A stretch of 11,549 nucleotides of DNA from NCBI GenBank assembly GCA_937901485.1, contig CALGTT010000293.1, positions 1 through 11,549 on the forward strand. Reading direction: 5' to 3'. The translations under genes were made by a program, and so were the position numbers. A model generated the notes under the pieces. It did not search any database. It was given only the letters and a program-made list of their open reading frames with translations, and was not told the origin of the DNA. Source of the DNA: an uncultured Ruminococcus sp. Its GTDB lineage: Bacteria; Bacillota; Clostridia; Oscillospirales; Ruminococcaceae. This document shows positions 1 through 5,902 of this stretch, in pieces (positions within the stretch are counted from its first letter, which is position 1; every line of letters starts with the position of its first letter).

Positions 1-55
1 GCCTTTTGAAAAAGGCTGGACCGAAAACTTTTCAGCCGCCTGCGGCGCGATCGCC
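1..55. repeat. Chain of short perfect palindromes at the left edge
   Basis: Four short inverted repeats follow one another: GCCTTTT-GA-AAAAGGC (1-16), GAAAA-C-TTTTC (23-33), GCCGC-CT-GCGGC (35-46) and GGCG-CGAT-CGCC (44-55, containing the perfect palindrome GCGATCGC at 47-54). No gene is evident in this stretch on either strand. Such back-to-back hairpins are typical of dispersed intergenic repeats or of transcript ends, but the segment is cut by the window edge and only one copy is visible, so its nature is undecided. Confidence 0.4.
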
Positions 56-76
56 AATGGTTTTTCTACAAGCTGA

Positions 77-105
77 AAGGACGATGCCTTACAAGCATCG
101 TCCTT
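77..105. terminator. Strong hairpin after the short-chain reductase gene
   Basis: A perfect 11-bp stem (77-87 with 95-105, AAGGACGATGC) closes a 7-base loop, five bases after the stop codon of the reductase gene. It is well placed to end the protease-reductase transcript. On the minus strand the tail after the stem is only weakly T-rich (TTTCAGC including the end of the stem). On the plus strand the tail is better (TTCTTTT). It may therefore act in both directions, for instance against a convergent plus-strand gene lying outside the window. Confidence 0.7.
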
Positions 106-109
106 CTTT

Positions 110-826
110 TCATATCACAAAACCGCCGTTCACCCCAAGCACCTGCCCGGTGATGAACTCTGCCCCGCCGCCGCAGAGAAATGCCGCCGCCGCGGCGATA
201 TCCTCCGGCGTGCCAAGCCTGCCGAGGGGCGTTTCGTCCGCAAGTGCCTGCAACGTATCTTCATCATAACAGTCAAGCATCTTTGTGCGGATCACGCCGG
301 GGGCAATGCAGTTCACGCGGATGCCGCTGGGCGCGACCTCCTGCGCGAGTGCCTTGGTAAAGCCGATCAGTGCCGCCTTGCTTGCGGAATAATCCACCTC
401 ACAGGACGCGCCAACCTGCCCCCACATGGAGCTGATGTTCAGGATACAGCCGTTTTTTCGATGCACCATCTGCGGCAGAAGTACCCTTGTGCACTCGATC
501 GCACCGAGCACATTCACCTCAAAAAGCCTGCGCCGCTGTGCCGGTGTGATGTCCGTGAGCAGTCCGCTGACGGATACCGCGGCATTGTTCACAAGCACAT
601 CCACGCGCCCCGTGCGGTCAAGCACCGCCTGCGCCATGTGCTCGATCGCGGACACATCAGAAAGATCTGCCTGCACGGAAAAACCGCCAAGCTTCGCGGC
701 TTGTTCCTCCATGCCATCCGAAGTGCTGCAATAGTGGAGCACGGGAAGAAAGCCCTCCTGTGCAAGCCTTTGCGCGATCGCAGAGCCGATGCCGCCGCTT
801 GCACCCGTGATCAGTGCCGTTTTCAT
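110..826 (-). CDS. Short-chain dehydrogenase/reductase, possible EF-P 5-aminopentanone reductase
   Basis: This 238-residue protein is a classical cytoplasmic NAD(P)-dependent reductase. It has the cofactor motif TGASGGIG (residues 7-14), NNAA (80-83), catalytic Ser133, Tyr146 and Lys150, and the C-terminal ITGQVLGVNGG typical of FabG-like enzymes. The stretch around the active site (SSMWGQVGASCEVDYSASK) resembles Bacillus YmfI, the EF-P 5-aminopentanone reductase, which reduces the aminopentanone group on elongation factor P to aminopentanol; FabG proteins usually lack this WG-GASCEV block. That specific role is inference, and a general 3-oxoacyl-ACP reductase or other SDR remains possible. 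The start at 826 is preferred over a longer in-frame start at 910: the sequence begins there with the fold's first strand, AGGAG stands 8-9 bases upstream, and the ATG overlaps the protease stop as ATGA. The ATGA overlap implies translational coupling. The gene is followed by a strong hairpin. Confidence 0.9.
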   Translation of the reverse strand: MKTALITGASGGIGSAIAQRLAQEGFLPVLHYCSTSDGMEEQAAKLGGFSVQADLSDVSAIEHMAQAVLDRTGRVDVLVNNAAVSVSGLLTDITPAQRRRLFEVNVLGAIECTRVLLPQMVHRKNGCILNISSMWGQVGASCEVDYSASKAALIGFTKALAQEVAPSGIRVNCIAPGVIRTKMLDCYDEDTLQALADETPLGRLGTPEDIAAAAAFLCGGGAEFITGQVLGVNGGFVI

Positions 827-1803
827 GCGGATGTCTCCTGCTTTGCCGTCGTCTTGCCGAACGGCACAAAGAGCAGAATGAGGATCACAGCACTCAGGAC
901 AATGGTGCACGGAATGCCTGCTTCCAGACCGAAGTCGCCGCCGTTTGCCAGTGCCTTGCCATCCACGAGGGAGAAGCGGAACACGGAATCGCCGGAATCA
1001 ATGCCGCTGACGGGCAGACCGTAGAAATTGCCCTGTACAAAATTCCAGATGCTGTGGATCGCACACGCGCCCCAGAGATTATCCGTGCGGAGCATGTAGA
1101 GAGAGAACATCACACCGCAGAGGGAGAGATTCACGAGCGCAAGGAGCGATACGCCGTTGTTCATGCCGTGCAGCAGCGCGAAAATGACAGCGTTCGTCAC
1201 AACAGCCACCCACGGCTTGTGATGGCGCAGAATGGTGGTCATCAGATAACCGCGGCAGGTCACTTCCTCACTCATGCCCTGCAAGCCGAAGCCCAGCAGT
1301 GCCAGCAGGATGCTCACTGCAGAGCCGCCCACGAAGCCCTCTGCCTTCAGTCCGCCGAATGCCCAGCTCAGACCGACAACCAGCGAGAACATCACAAAGC
1401 CCACGGCAAGACCGAGCAGATACTGCGGTACTGCGCCCTTTTTCGTAAATCCGATGGTGTGCAGCTTTCTCCCCTCGATCAGCTTGCAGAACAGCAGGAC
1501 TGTCAAAGTTACAAGCACCGTGCTGAACAGCATGAGCACCGTCAGGGACGGATCGTTCATGATGTTCATGACAAAATCCATGGCTTCCTGCGAGTCAACT
1601 GTTTCGCCGTTTTCGATCTTCTCCTTTGTCCAGTTCATGATCTTCGGGATCATGGGGGGCATCAGAACAAAGCTCTGCAATACACCGCCGATATTGAACA
1701 CGAGATAGAAGATCAGCAGCTTCAGGATCAGATTCTGCGGCGTGCGGAACGGCTCATAGCTGCGCAGGCGTTCCGTCATCGGGTAGTTGGTGATCAGTTT
1801 CAT
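823..1803 (-). CDS. CPBP-family intramembrane glutamic endopeptidase
   Basis: This protein of about 326 residues has several hydrophobic segments (roughly 25-50, 88-107, 128-150, 161-177, 196-212, 219-237 and 300-315) and the hallmarks of the CPBP/ABI (Rce1-like) family. These are the EExxxR motif SEEVTCRGYL (Glu179, Glu180, Arg184), FALLH (His212) and HSIWN (His250, Asn254). Family members are membrane proteases or protease-like proteins with roles such as prenyl-protein processing or bacteriocin self-immunity; the substrate here is unknown. An in-frame ATG at 1824 lies only about 3 bases from the predicted transcription start and has no ribosome binding site. Two adjacent ATGs at 1806 and 1803 lie 4 and 7 bases after GGAGG (1815-1811), so I chose 1803, with 1806 nearly as good. 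The gene is first in a two-gene operon with the short-chain reductase, and its stop overlaps that gene's start. Confidence 0.92.
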   Translation of the reverse strand: MKLITNYPMTERLRSYEPFRTPQNLILKLLIFYLVFNIGGVLQSFVLMPPMIPKIMNWTKEKIENGETVDSQEAMDFVMNIMNDPSLTVLMLFSTVLVTLTVLLFCKLIEGRKLHTIGFTKKGAVPQYLLGLAVGFVMFSLVVGLSWAFGGLKAEGFVGGSAVSILLALLGFGLQGMSEEVTCRGYLMTTILRHHKPWVAVVTNAVIFALLHGMNNGVSLLALVNLSLCGVMFSLYMLRTDNLWGACAIHSIWNFVQGNFYGLPVSGIDSGDSVFRFSLVDGKALANGGDFGLEAGIPCTIVLSAVILILLFVPFGKTTAKQETSA

Positions 1804-1833
1804 CATAAATCCTCCAGTTTTCATAATAGGTAT

Positions 1834-1862
1834 AGTATACCATATCTTTCTCGAAATGTCAA
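1834..1862 (-). promoter_or_regulatory. Sigma-A promoter of the protease-reductase operon
   Basis: On the minus strand TTGACA (1862-1857) is followed by a 17-base spacer and TATACT (1839-1834), with TG one base before the -10 (extended -10). Transcription should start near 1827. The leader would then be about 24 bases and carry the GGAGG used by the protease gene. The -10 lies inside a 13-base palindrome (1829-1841, GGTATA-G-TATACC), which might be an operator or may simply reflect the symmetry of TATA. Confidence 0.85.
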
Positions 1863-1880
1863 TAGTTTTTACTAAGTTTG

Positions 1881-1897
1881 CGTAAATTTATTTTACG
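1881..1897. promoter_or_regulatory. Inverted repeat upstream of the protease promoter
   Basis: CGTAAA and TTTACG are separated by 5 AT-rich bases, about 19 bases upstream of the -35 element. The position would suit an activator site or an AT-rich UP-like element. There is no second copy in the window and no T-tract, so it does not look like a terminator. The evidence is the symmetry and position only. Confidence 0.3.
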
Positions 1898-1937
1898 TCA
1901 ATCTATTAAAGCAAAAATTTGGTGTTTCCTGAAATCG

Positions 1938-1970
1938 AAAGCAAGAATTTCCCCCTCCGAGTCCTGCTTT
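1938..1970 (-). terminator. Weak candidate terminator after the DUF1294 gene
   Basis: Just past the DUF1294 stop, the minus strand can fold 1970-1962 (AAAGCAGGA) with 1946-1938 (TCTTGCTTT) into a 9-bp stem with one G-U pair and a 15-base loop. The tail is only moderately T-rich (CGATTTC). It is the best candidate for ending the lipase-DUF1294 transcript before the next promoter, but it is not strong, and some read-through into the protease operon is plausible. Confidence 0.35.
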
Positions 1971-1975
1971 TGTAT

Positions 1976-2263
1976 TTAAGATTTTACCATCTGAACGATC
2001 AGGAACACCACCAGTGCGAGCTGCCAGAGCAGTCCGGCGATATTGACCGCCCAGAAATACCAGTGCTTGGTCTTGTGGCGCAGAAATTTCATGGCGAGCA
2101 GTGCGCCGATGCTGCCGCCGAGGAAGCCAAGTCCCAGCAGGACTTTTTCAGGCACGCGCCACGCGCCCTGTTTCGCCTTTTTCTTGTCGGATGCGTAGAA
2201 AATGAAGGCGATCAGGCTGACGATGGCATAGGCTGCGAGAACGATGAGCAGAACAGTTTGCAT
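1976..2263 (-). CDS. DUF1294 small membrane protein
   Basis: The 95-residue protein has a hydrophobic N-terminal helix (about 4-24), the conserved family core YASDKKKA followed by RVPEKVLLGLGFLGGSIGAL (about 23-55), the basic RHKTKHWYFW block (about 62-71), and a C-terminal membrane helix (about 72-92). These are the standard DUF1294 features and the length is normal for the family. The molecular function of DUF1294 is not known to me; in some other proteins the domain is fused to a cold-shock domain. Its ATG shares one base with the stop of the upstream lipase gene (TAATG), and the binding site AGGAGAGG lies inside the end of that gene, so the two are translationally coupled and were probably kept together. 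No partner function can be read from the sequence itself. Confidence 0.9.
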   Translation of the reverse strand: MQTVLLIVLAAYAIVSLIAFIFYASDKKKAKQGAWRVPEKVLLGLGFLGGSIGALLAMKFLRHKTKHWYFWAVNIAGLLWQLALVVFLIVQMVKS

Positions 2264-3096
2264 TAAAATCCTCTCCTTTTCAGATCCTCCGCGATGCGGA
2301 GGTAGAATTCTGCCATGTCGGAGATCTCATGATCGCCGGCTGGCGGCTGTTTTGTGAAACGGAACTGCCGGTAGTCCGTTTCGTCCGGATGGGAGATGCC
2401 GCGCTTGGTCGTGCCGGTGTAAATGCCGCGGAAATTCGTCCATTTTGCATTGCGCGGCGTAAGCAGTCCGTCATTTTCGCCCTCGAAATGGGATACAATG
2501 GCGTTGGGGATCGCCATGACGGGATCGCTCAGGGGGGAGTGCATGACGAACGCAAAGGACTGGTAGAACACGCGCGGATCGTCGGGATTGCGCAGATTGA
2601 AGCGGCGCATGTAGTCGGTGGTAAACTGGCAGATCGTCCAGTAGGTGTGGGGATCGCGGTCGCCGAGCATCCGTCTGCCGAAGTCGGTGACTGCTGAGCC
2701 GATGCGGATGGCAGTGGGGAACTTTCCGAGAAGCTTGTCCACCGTGACCGAGCCGTTGTGGGGCGTGGAGATGGTGGTGACGGACGCGATCACATCCCCC
2801 ATCCCCAGCGTGGATACGAGATAGCGTGCTTCAAGTCCACCCTTGGAATGCGCAATGATGTTGATCTTTTCCGCGCCGGTCTCGGCTAAGATACGCCGGA
2901 TCACATTTTGCAGAAACCGTGCATTGCGCATGGTCGTGGCATTGCCGTCCTGATCTCCGAACCAGACGGACGCGCCGTGTTTCCGCAGAACACGGGGGAT
3001 TCTGCCCCAGTAGTAATGGATGGGCAGTCGGTCATGAAAGCCCATGCCGTGCAGGAGCAGGATGGGATATTTGGTCTGACAGCGCAGGGGGAACAC
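2263..3096 (-). CDS. Alpha/beta-hydrolase, triacylglycerol lipase-like
   Basis: The protein of up to 277 residues begins directly with the hydrolase core: KYPILLLHGMGF (about 9-20, oxyanion-hole strand) and the nucleophile elbow IAHSKGGLEARY with Ser84. The probable acid is Asp209 in ENDGLLTP, and the probable base is His236 in SHPDE, which resembles the NHLDE of bacterial family I lipases. That layout favours an esterase or lipase acting on lipid or ester substrates. No signal peptide or membrane anchor is seen, so it is probably cytoplasmic. The start is uncertain. The first possible standard codon is the GTG at 3096, but it overlaps the only good binding site (GGAGG, 3100-3096), and no ATG lies upstream in frame or before the catalytic core. 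A CTG at 3087 sits 8 bases after GGAGG and is the better-spaced initiator. The gene is driven by the consensus promoter at 3123-3151 and followed by the DUF1294 gene. Confidence 0.9.
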   Translation of the reverse strand: MFPLRCQTKYPILLLHGMGFHDRLPIHYYWGRIPRVLRKHGASVWFGDQDGNATTMRNARFLQNVIRRILAETGAEKINIIAHSKGGLEARYLVSTLGMGDVIASVTTISTPHNGSVTVDKLLGKFPTAIRIGSAVTDFGRRMLGDRDPHTYWTICQFTTDYMRRFNLRNPDDPRVFYQSFAFVMHSPLSDPVMAIPNAIVSHFEGENDGLLTPRNAKWTNFRGIYTGTTKRGISHPDETDYRQFRFTKQPPAGDHEISDMAEFYLRIAEDLKRRGF

Positions 3097-3122
3097 CTCC
3101 GGTTTGTATGTTTTACCCTTTT

Positions 3123-3151
3123 ATTATAGCAAATCGTGGGAGGGATGTCAA
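3123..3151 (-). promoter_or_regulatory. Sigma-A promoter of the lipase-DUF1294 operon
   Basis: The minus strand shows TTGACA (3151-3146), a 17-base spacer and TATAAT (3128-3123), a full consensus match to both boxes. Transcription should start near 3116, giving a leader of about 20-30 bases that carries GGAGG. The -35 box begins two bases after the T-tract of the preceding glucokinase terminator. Confidence 0.88.
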
Positions 3152-3152
3152 G

Positions 3153-3179
3153 AAAAAAGGACGGCATTTCTGCCGTCCT
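3153..3179 (-). terminator. Rho-independent terminator after glucokinase
   Basis: On the minus strand a 9-bp perfect stem (AGGACGGCA paired with TGCCGTCCT, 3179-3171 and 3166-3158) with a 4-base loop is followed by a run of six T (3158-3153, the first T shared with the stem). It lies 18 bases after the glucokinase stop and closes the long metF-to-glucokinase gene series. Confidence 0.9.
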
Positions 3180-3197
3180 CATCCATATCAGCTGTAA

Positions 3198-4157
3198 TTA
3201 GTCCTTACATGCCCCAAGGAATGCCGCGCCGATCAGACCGGCATCGTTGCCGAGCTTTGCGATCACGATTTCTGTGTTCTTCGGGGAATTTCTCGTGTAC
3301 ACTTCCTTTGCCACGATCTCCTTCATCGGGAGCAGGAGCGGATCGCCCTCATTGCAGACACCGCCGCCCACACAGAGTACATCGGGCTGGAAAATGTTAA
3401 TGGTGTTGGTGATACCGGCCGCCAGACACTTGATGTAGAAATCCACAACTTCCTTTGCCGCAGCATCGCCCATGCGCATTGCATCGAATGCCGTTCTTGC
3501 AGATACCTTGCCTGCGCGCTCCTCCGTGAGTGCGTGCATCTTGGAATCCGGACACTCTGCCATCTTTTCCTTGGTCATGCGTACAAGACCTGTTGCAGAA
3601 GAAAATACCTCAAAACAGCCCTTTCTGCCGCAGGAGCACTGCGGGCCGTCCACGGAGATCACAGTATGACCGATCTCTGCGCCGGCAAAATTAGAACCGG
3701 AATAGATCTTGCCGTCAATGATGATGCCGCCGCCGACACCTGTGCCGAGCGTGATGCAGACTGCATTCTTCGCACCCTTTGCCGCACCTGCGACATATTC
3801 ACCGTATGCCGCCGCATTTGCGTCATTCTCGATGAATACCGGCTTGTTGATGTGCTTCTGGATGTACTCGACCATGGGAGTGTTCTCAAAGCCGAGGTTG
3901 TTGGAATACTCGATGATGCCGGTTGCGCTGTTGGCAATACCCGGTGTGCCGATGCCAACCCACTCGATCTGCTCCATGGTCAGACCTGCGTCCTCCACTG
4001 CCTTGATCGCCATTGCCGCCATGTCATCTGCAATTTCCTGTGCAGGACGGGGGCAGTTTGTGCGTGTGCTTGCCTTGCTGATGATGTTGTAGTCCTCGTC
4101 CACGACACCTGCTACAATATTCGTGCCGCCGAGATCAATGCCGATGTAATACTTCAT
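3198..4157 (-). CDS. glcK: ROK-family glucokinase
   Basis: This 319-residue cytoplasmic kinase phosphorylates glucose to glucose-6-phosphate with ATP. Visible features are the phosphate-binding DLGGTN (8-13), the sugar-binding and catalytic region FIENDANAAAYGE (108-120, catalytic Asp112), the LGTGVGGGII glycine-rich loop (137-146), EIGH (161-164), and the ROK zinc motif CSCGRKGCFE (174-183; ligands expected to be His164, Cys174, Cys176, Cys181). Length and motif order match the clostridial glucokinases closely. Other ROK sugar kinases cannot be fully excluded, but glucose is the most likely substrate. AAGGAGG stands 7 bases before the ATG and overlaps the manA stop, leaving only a 12-base gap. 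It is the last gene before the terminator. In this setting it would trap glucose released from xyloglucan or cello-oligosaccharides, next to an isomerase that handles mannose-6-phosphate. Confidence 0.93.
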   Translation of the reverse strand: MKYYIGIDLGGTNIVAGVVDEDYNIISKASTRTNCPRPAQEIADDMAAMAIKAVEDAGLTMEQIEWVGIGTPGIANSATGIIEYSNNLGFENTPMVEYIQKHINKPVFIENDANAAAYGEYVAGAAKGAKNAVCITLGTGVGGGIIIDGKIYSGSNFAGAEIGHTVISVDGPQCSCGRKGCFEVFSSATGLVRMTKEKMAECPDSKMHALTEERAGKVSARTAFDAMRMGDAAAKEVVDFYIKCLAAGITNTINIFQPDVLCVGGGVCNEGDPLLLPMKEIVAKEVYTRNSPKNTEIVIAKLGNDAGLIGAAFLGACKD

Positions 4158-4169
4158 AATAGTTCCTCC

Positions 4170-5111
4170 TTAACGAATCGTTGTGTTGATAAATTTGCAT
4201 TTACCGATAATTCTGAACGCGCCTGTTCCAGCCGGAACAAACACGCTTGTACCTTTGGTCACCGGAATTTTGCCCTGCTGTGTTTGCAGCACCGCCTCCC
4301 CCTCCAATACAAGGAGATGCACAAAGGATGTCCGGTCACATCCCACCTGACAGAAGGTCTCCACCTCCGTGCAGGTGGTGAAGAAATAATCACAATGCGC
4401 CAGAAGCTGTGTGCTGCCCGTGGCGGGAAGCTGATTCTGGGGCTTTGCCGGCGTGAGTGTGGTCACCTCCAGTGCCTTTTCCACATGCAGCTCACGCGGC
4501 TTGCCGTCCGCGCCCACTCTGCCGTAGTCATAGACACGGTAGGTCGTGTTGGAATTCTGCTGGATCTCCGCAATGAGAATGCCTTTCCCGATCGCGTGCA
4601 GAGTGCCTGCCTCGATGAAGAACACATCCCCCTTTTTCACCGGAACGCGGTTTACCTTGTCAAGCAGCGTGTTTTCCTCGATGGCACGGCGGAATTCTTC
4701 CTTTGTGATGCTTTCCTTGAAGCCGTAGATCAGCTCTGCGCCGGGCTGTGCATCAACAATGTACCACATCTCCGTCTTGCCGTATTCTCCCTCATTTGCA
4801 AGGGCATAGGCATCATCCGGATGCACCTGCACCGAGAGGTTGTCCTTTGCGTCGATCAGCTTGATGAGTACCGGAAAGCGGTCGAACCGTGCACAGTTTG
4901 TGCCGAGGGCTTCGGGATGCTCTGCCAGAAATGCGGTCAGTGTGCGTCCGGCATAGTCCCCGTCCGCGATGATGCTTTCCCCGTCCGGATGGCAGGAAAG
5001 CTCCCAGCTCTCCGCGATGATGTCCTTGTCTGAAATTTTGCCGTATTCACGAAGTTTCGTGCCGCCCCAGAGATAATCCTTACAGGGGGCTGTGAGTCGG
5101 AATGGTGTCAT
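4170..5111 (-). CDS. manA: Class I mannose-6-phosphate isomerase
   Basis: The 313-residue protein interconverts mannose-6-phosphate and fructose-6-phosphate, linking mannose use with glycolysis and with GDP-mannose supply. It begins with the typical PCKDYLWGG, and the cupin metal site is visible: Gln95 and His97 in SVQVHPDD, Glu114 in KTEMWYIVD and His172 in AGTLHAIG. The active-site YRVYDYGR lies at 191-198. The length is that of the short Firmicutes type I enzymes. GGAGG is placed 7 bases before the ATG. The start overlaps the stop of the upstream lysozyme gene as ATGA, indicating translational coupling. Glucokinase follows after 12 bases, so the two sugar-phosphate enzymes should be made together. 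Nothing seems missing from the active site. Confidence 0.95.
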   Translation of the reverse strand: MTPFRLTAPCKDYLWGGTKLREYGKISDKDIIAESWELSCHPDGESIIADGDYAGRTLTAFLAEHPEALGTNCARFDRFPVLIKLIDAKDNLSVQVHPDDAYALANEGEYGKTEMWYIVDAQPGAELIYGFKESITKEEFRRAIEENTLLDKVNRVPVKKGDVFFIEAGTLHAIGKGILIAEIQQNSNTTYRVYDYGRVGADGKPRELHVEKALEVTTLTPAKPQNQLPATGSTQLLAHCDYFFTTCTEVETFCQVGCDRTSFVHLLVLEGEAVLQTQQGKIPVTKGTSVFVPAGTGAFRIIGKCKFINTTIR

Positions 5112-5899
5112 TGTGTTACCTCCGTTGATGTGAGAGAGAATTCCTCCAGAAATTCCTCGAAACTGCCGTTGTAAACATTCAGGTCAATATACTCCTCCAG
5201 ATTGTCCGCCTGCCTGCCGTCATAGCCCTCCAGTTCCCCCTTGTCGGAGTACTGCCAGAATGACCATTTCATTTTCGGCTCATAGTAGGTGTTGCGCATC
5301 CAGAGGGGATAGTCCCCGTAACCACCGCCGAACAGATACTGATAGTATGCCTTGGGCGTGGTATAGATGATCGGTTTGACACCGTAATACTCCTCCAGCG
5401 TTTCGAGCAGAGCGTCAAGAATGCGGCGCGTTTCCTTTTTGGAAAGCGGCGTTTCCACATAATCGCCGTAAAATTCCAGATCGACCACGGGCGGCAGGTC
5501 ATTGTCGAGCGCACCGACGGCGGAAATGAAATTCTGTGCCTGCGTTTCTCCGCTGCTTTCGAAGCTGAAGAAATGATATGCTCCGGCATAAATGCCGTTG
5601 TTTCGGGATTCCTCCCAGTTGAAATCAAAACAGGGGTCCTTGTAGGAGCTGCCCTCCGTTGCCTTGATAAAGGCAAATGTAATGTCCTGCTGTGCGATCA
5701 CATCCCACTGGATATTCCCCTGATAGCGTGATACATCCACGCCATTCACGGGATATTCCTCAGGGTCGGGGATGTTCAGCTTGAGCTGTCCGGTATACAC
5801 CCGATAGGCAGTGATGCCGGACACGATGCACGCAATGAGCACCGCAAGCAGGAGCACTGCGCCGATGATGCGGCGATAGGCAATGCGTCGTTTCTTCAT
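5108..5899 (-). CDS. GH25 lysozyme (muramidase), membrane-anchored
   Basis: The 263-residue protein has a basic N-terminus, one membrane segment (about 10-30) and then an outward-facing GH25 domain with GVDVSRYQGNIQW (53-65), FAFIKATEG, AGAYHFF and the catalytic DxE in PPVVDLEF (Asp140, Glu142). GH25 enzymes cut the muramic acid-glucosamine bond of peptidoglycan. No signal-peptidase site or lipobox is obvious, so I read the helix as a signal anchor that keeps the enzyme on the outer face of the membrane. The domain runs almost to the C-terminus and no cell-wall-binding repeats are present. A TTG at 5902 is a possible longer start, but the adjacent ATG at 5899 has GGAG six bases upstream and is preferred. 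It begins 3 bases after the xyloglucanase stop and overlaps manA by 4 bases. Its role is either wall remodelling or attack on other bacteria's wall; the sequence does not decide. Confidence 0.93.
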   Translation of the reverse strand: MKKRRIAYRRIIGAVLLLAVLIACIVSGITAYRVYTGQLKLNIPDPEEYPVNGVDVSRYQGNIQWDVIAQQDITFAFIKATEGSSYKDPCFDFNWEESRNNGIYAGAYHFFSFESSGETQAQNFISAVGALDNDLPPVVDLEFYGDYVETPLSKKETRRILDALLETLEEYYGVKPIIYTTPKAYYQYLFGGGYGDYPLWMRNTYYEPKMKWSFWQYSDKGELEGYDGRQADNLEEYIDLNVYNGSFEEFLEEFSLTSTEVTQ

Positions 5900-5902
5900 C
5901 AA

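Noticed and set aside
827..910. N-terminal extension of the short-chain reductase beginning at 910
   Set aside because: The extra 28 residues precede the normal first strand, overlap the end of the protease gene and lack a suitable start context, whereas 826 has AGGAG and an ATGA overlap.
814..1875. Plus-strand open frame of 353 codons opposite the CPBP protease
   Set aside because: The minus-strand protein has the full protease motif set, a promoter and a binding site; the plus-strand product is low-complexity in Gln and His and has no family resemblance.
1908..1950. Two near-identical 13-base segments (AAAGCAAAAATTT at 1908-1920 and AAAGCAAGAATTT at 1938-1950)
   Set aside because: AT-rich, only two copies, and one arm belongs to the candidate terminator; most likely chance.
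3534..5033. Long open frame on the plus strand (499 codons) across glucokinase and manA
   Set aside because: It lies antisense to two genes with complete active sites, has no recognisable domain and is rich in Cys and His, as is usual for the mirror frame of GC-rich genes.
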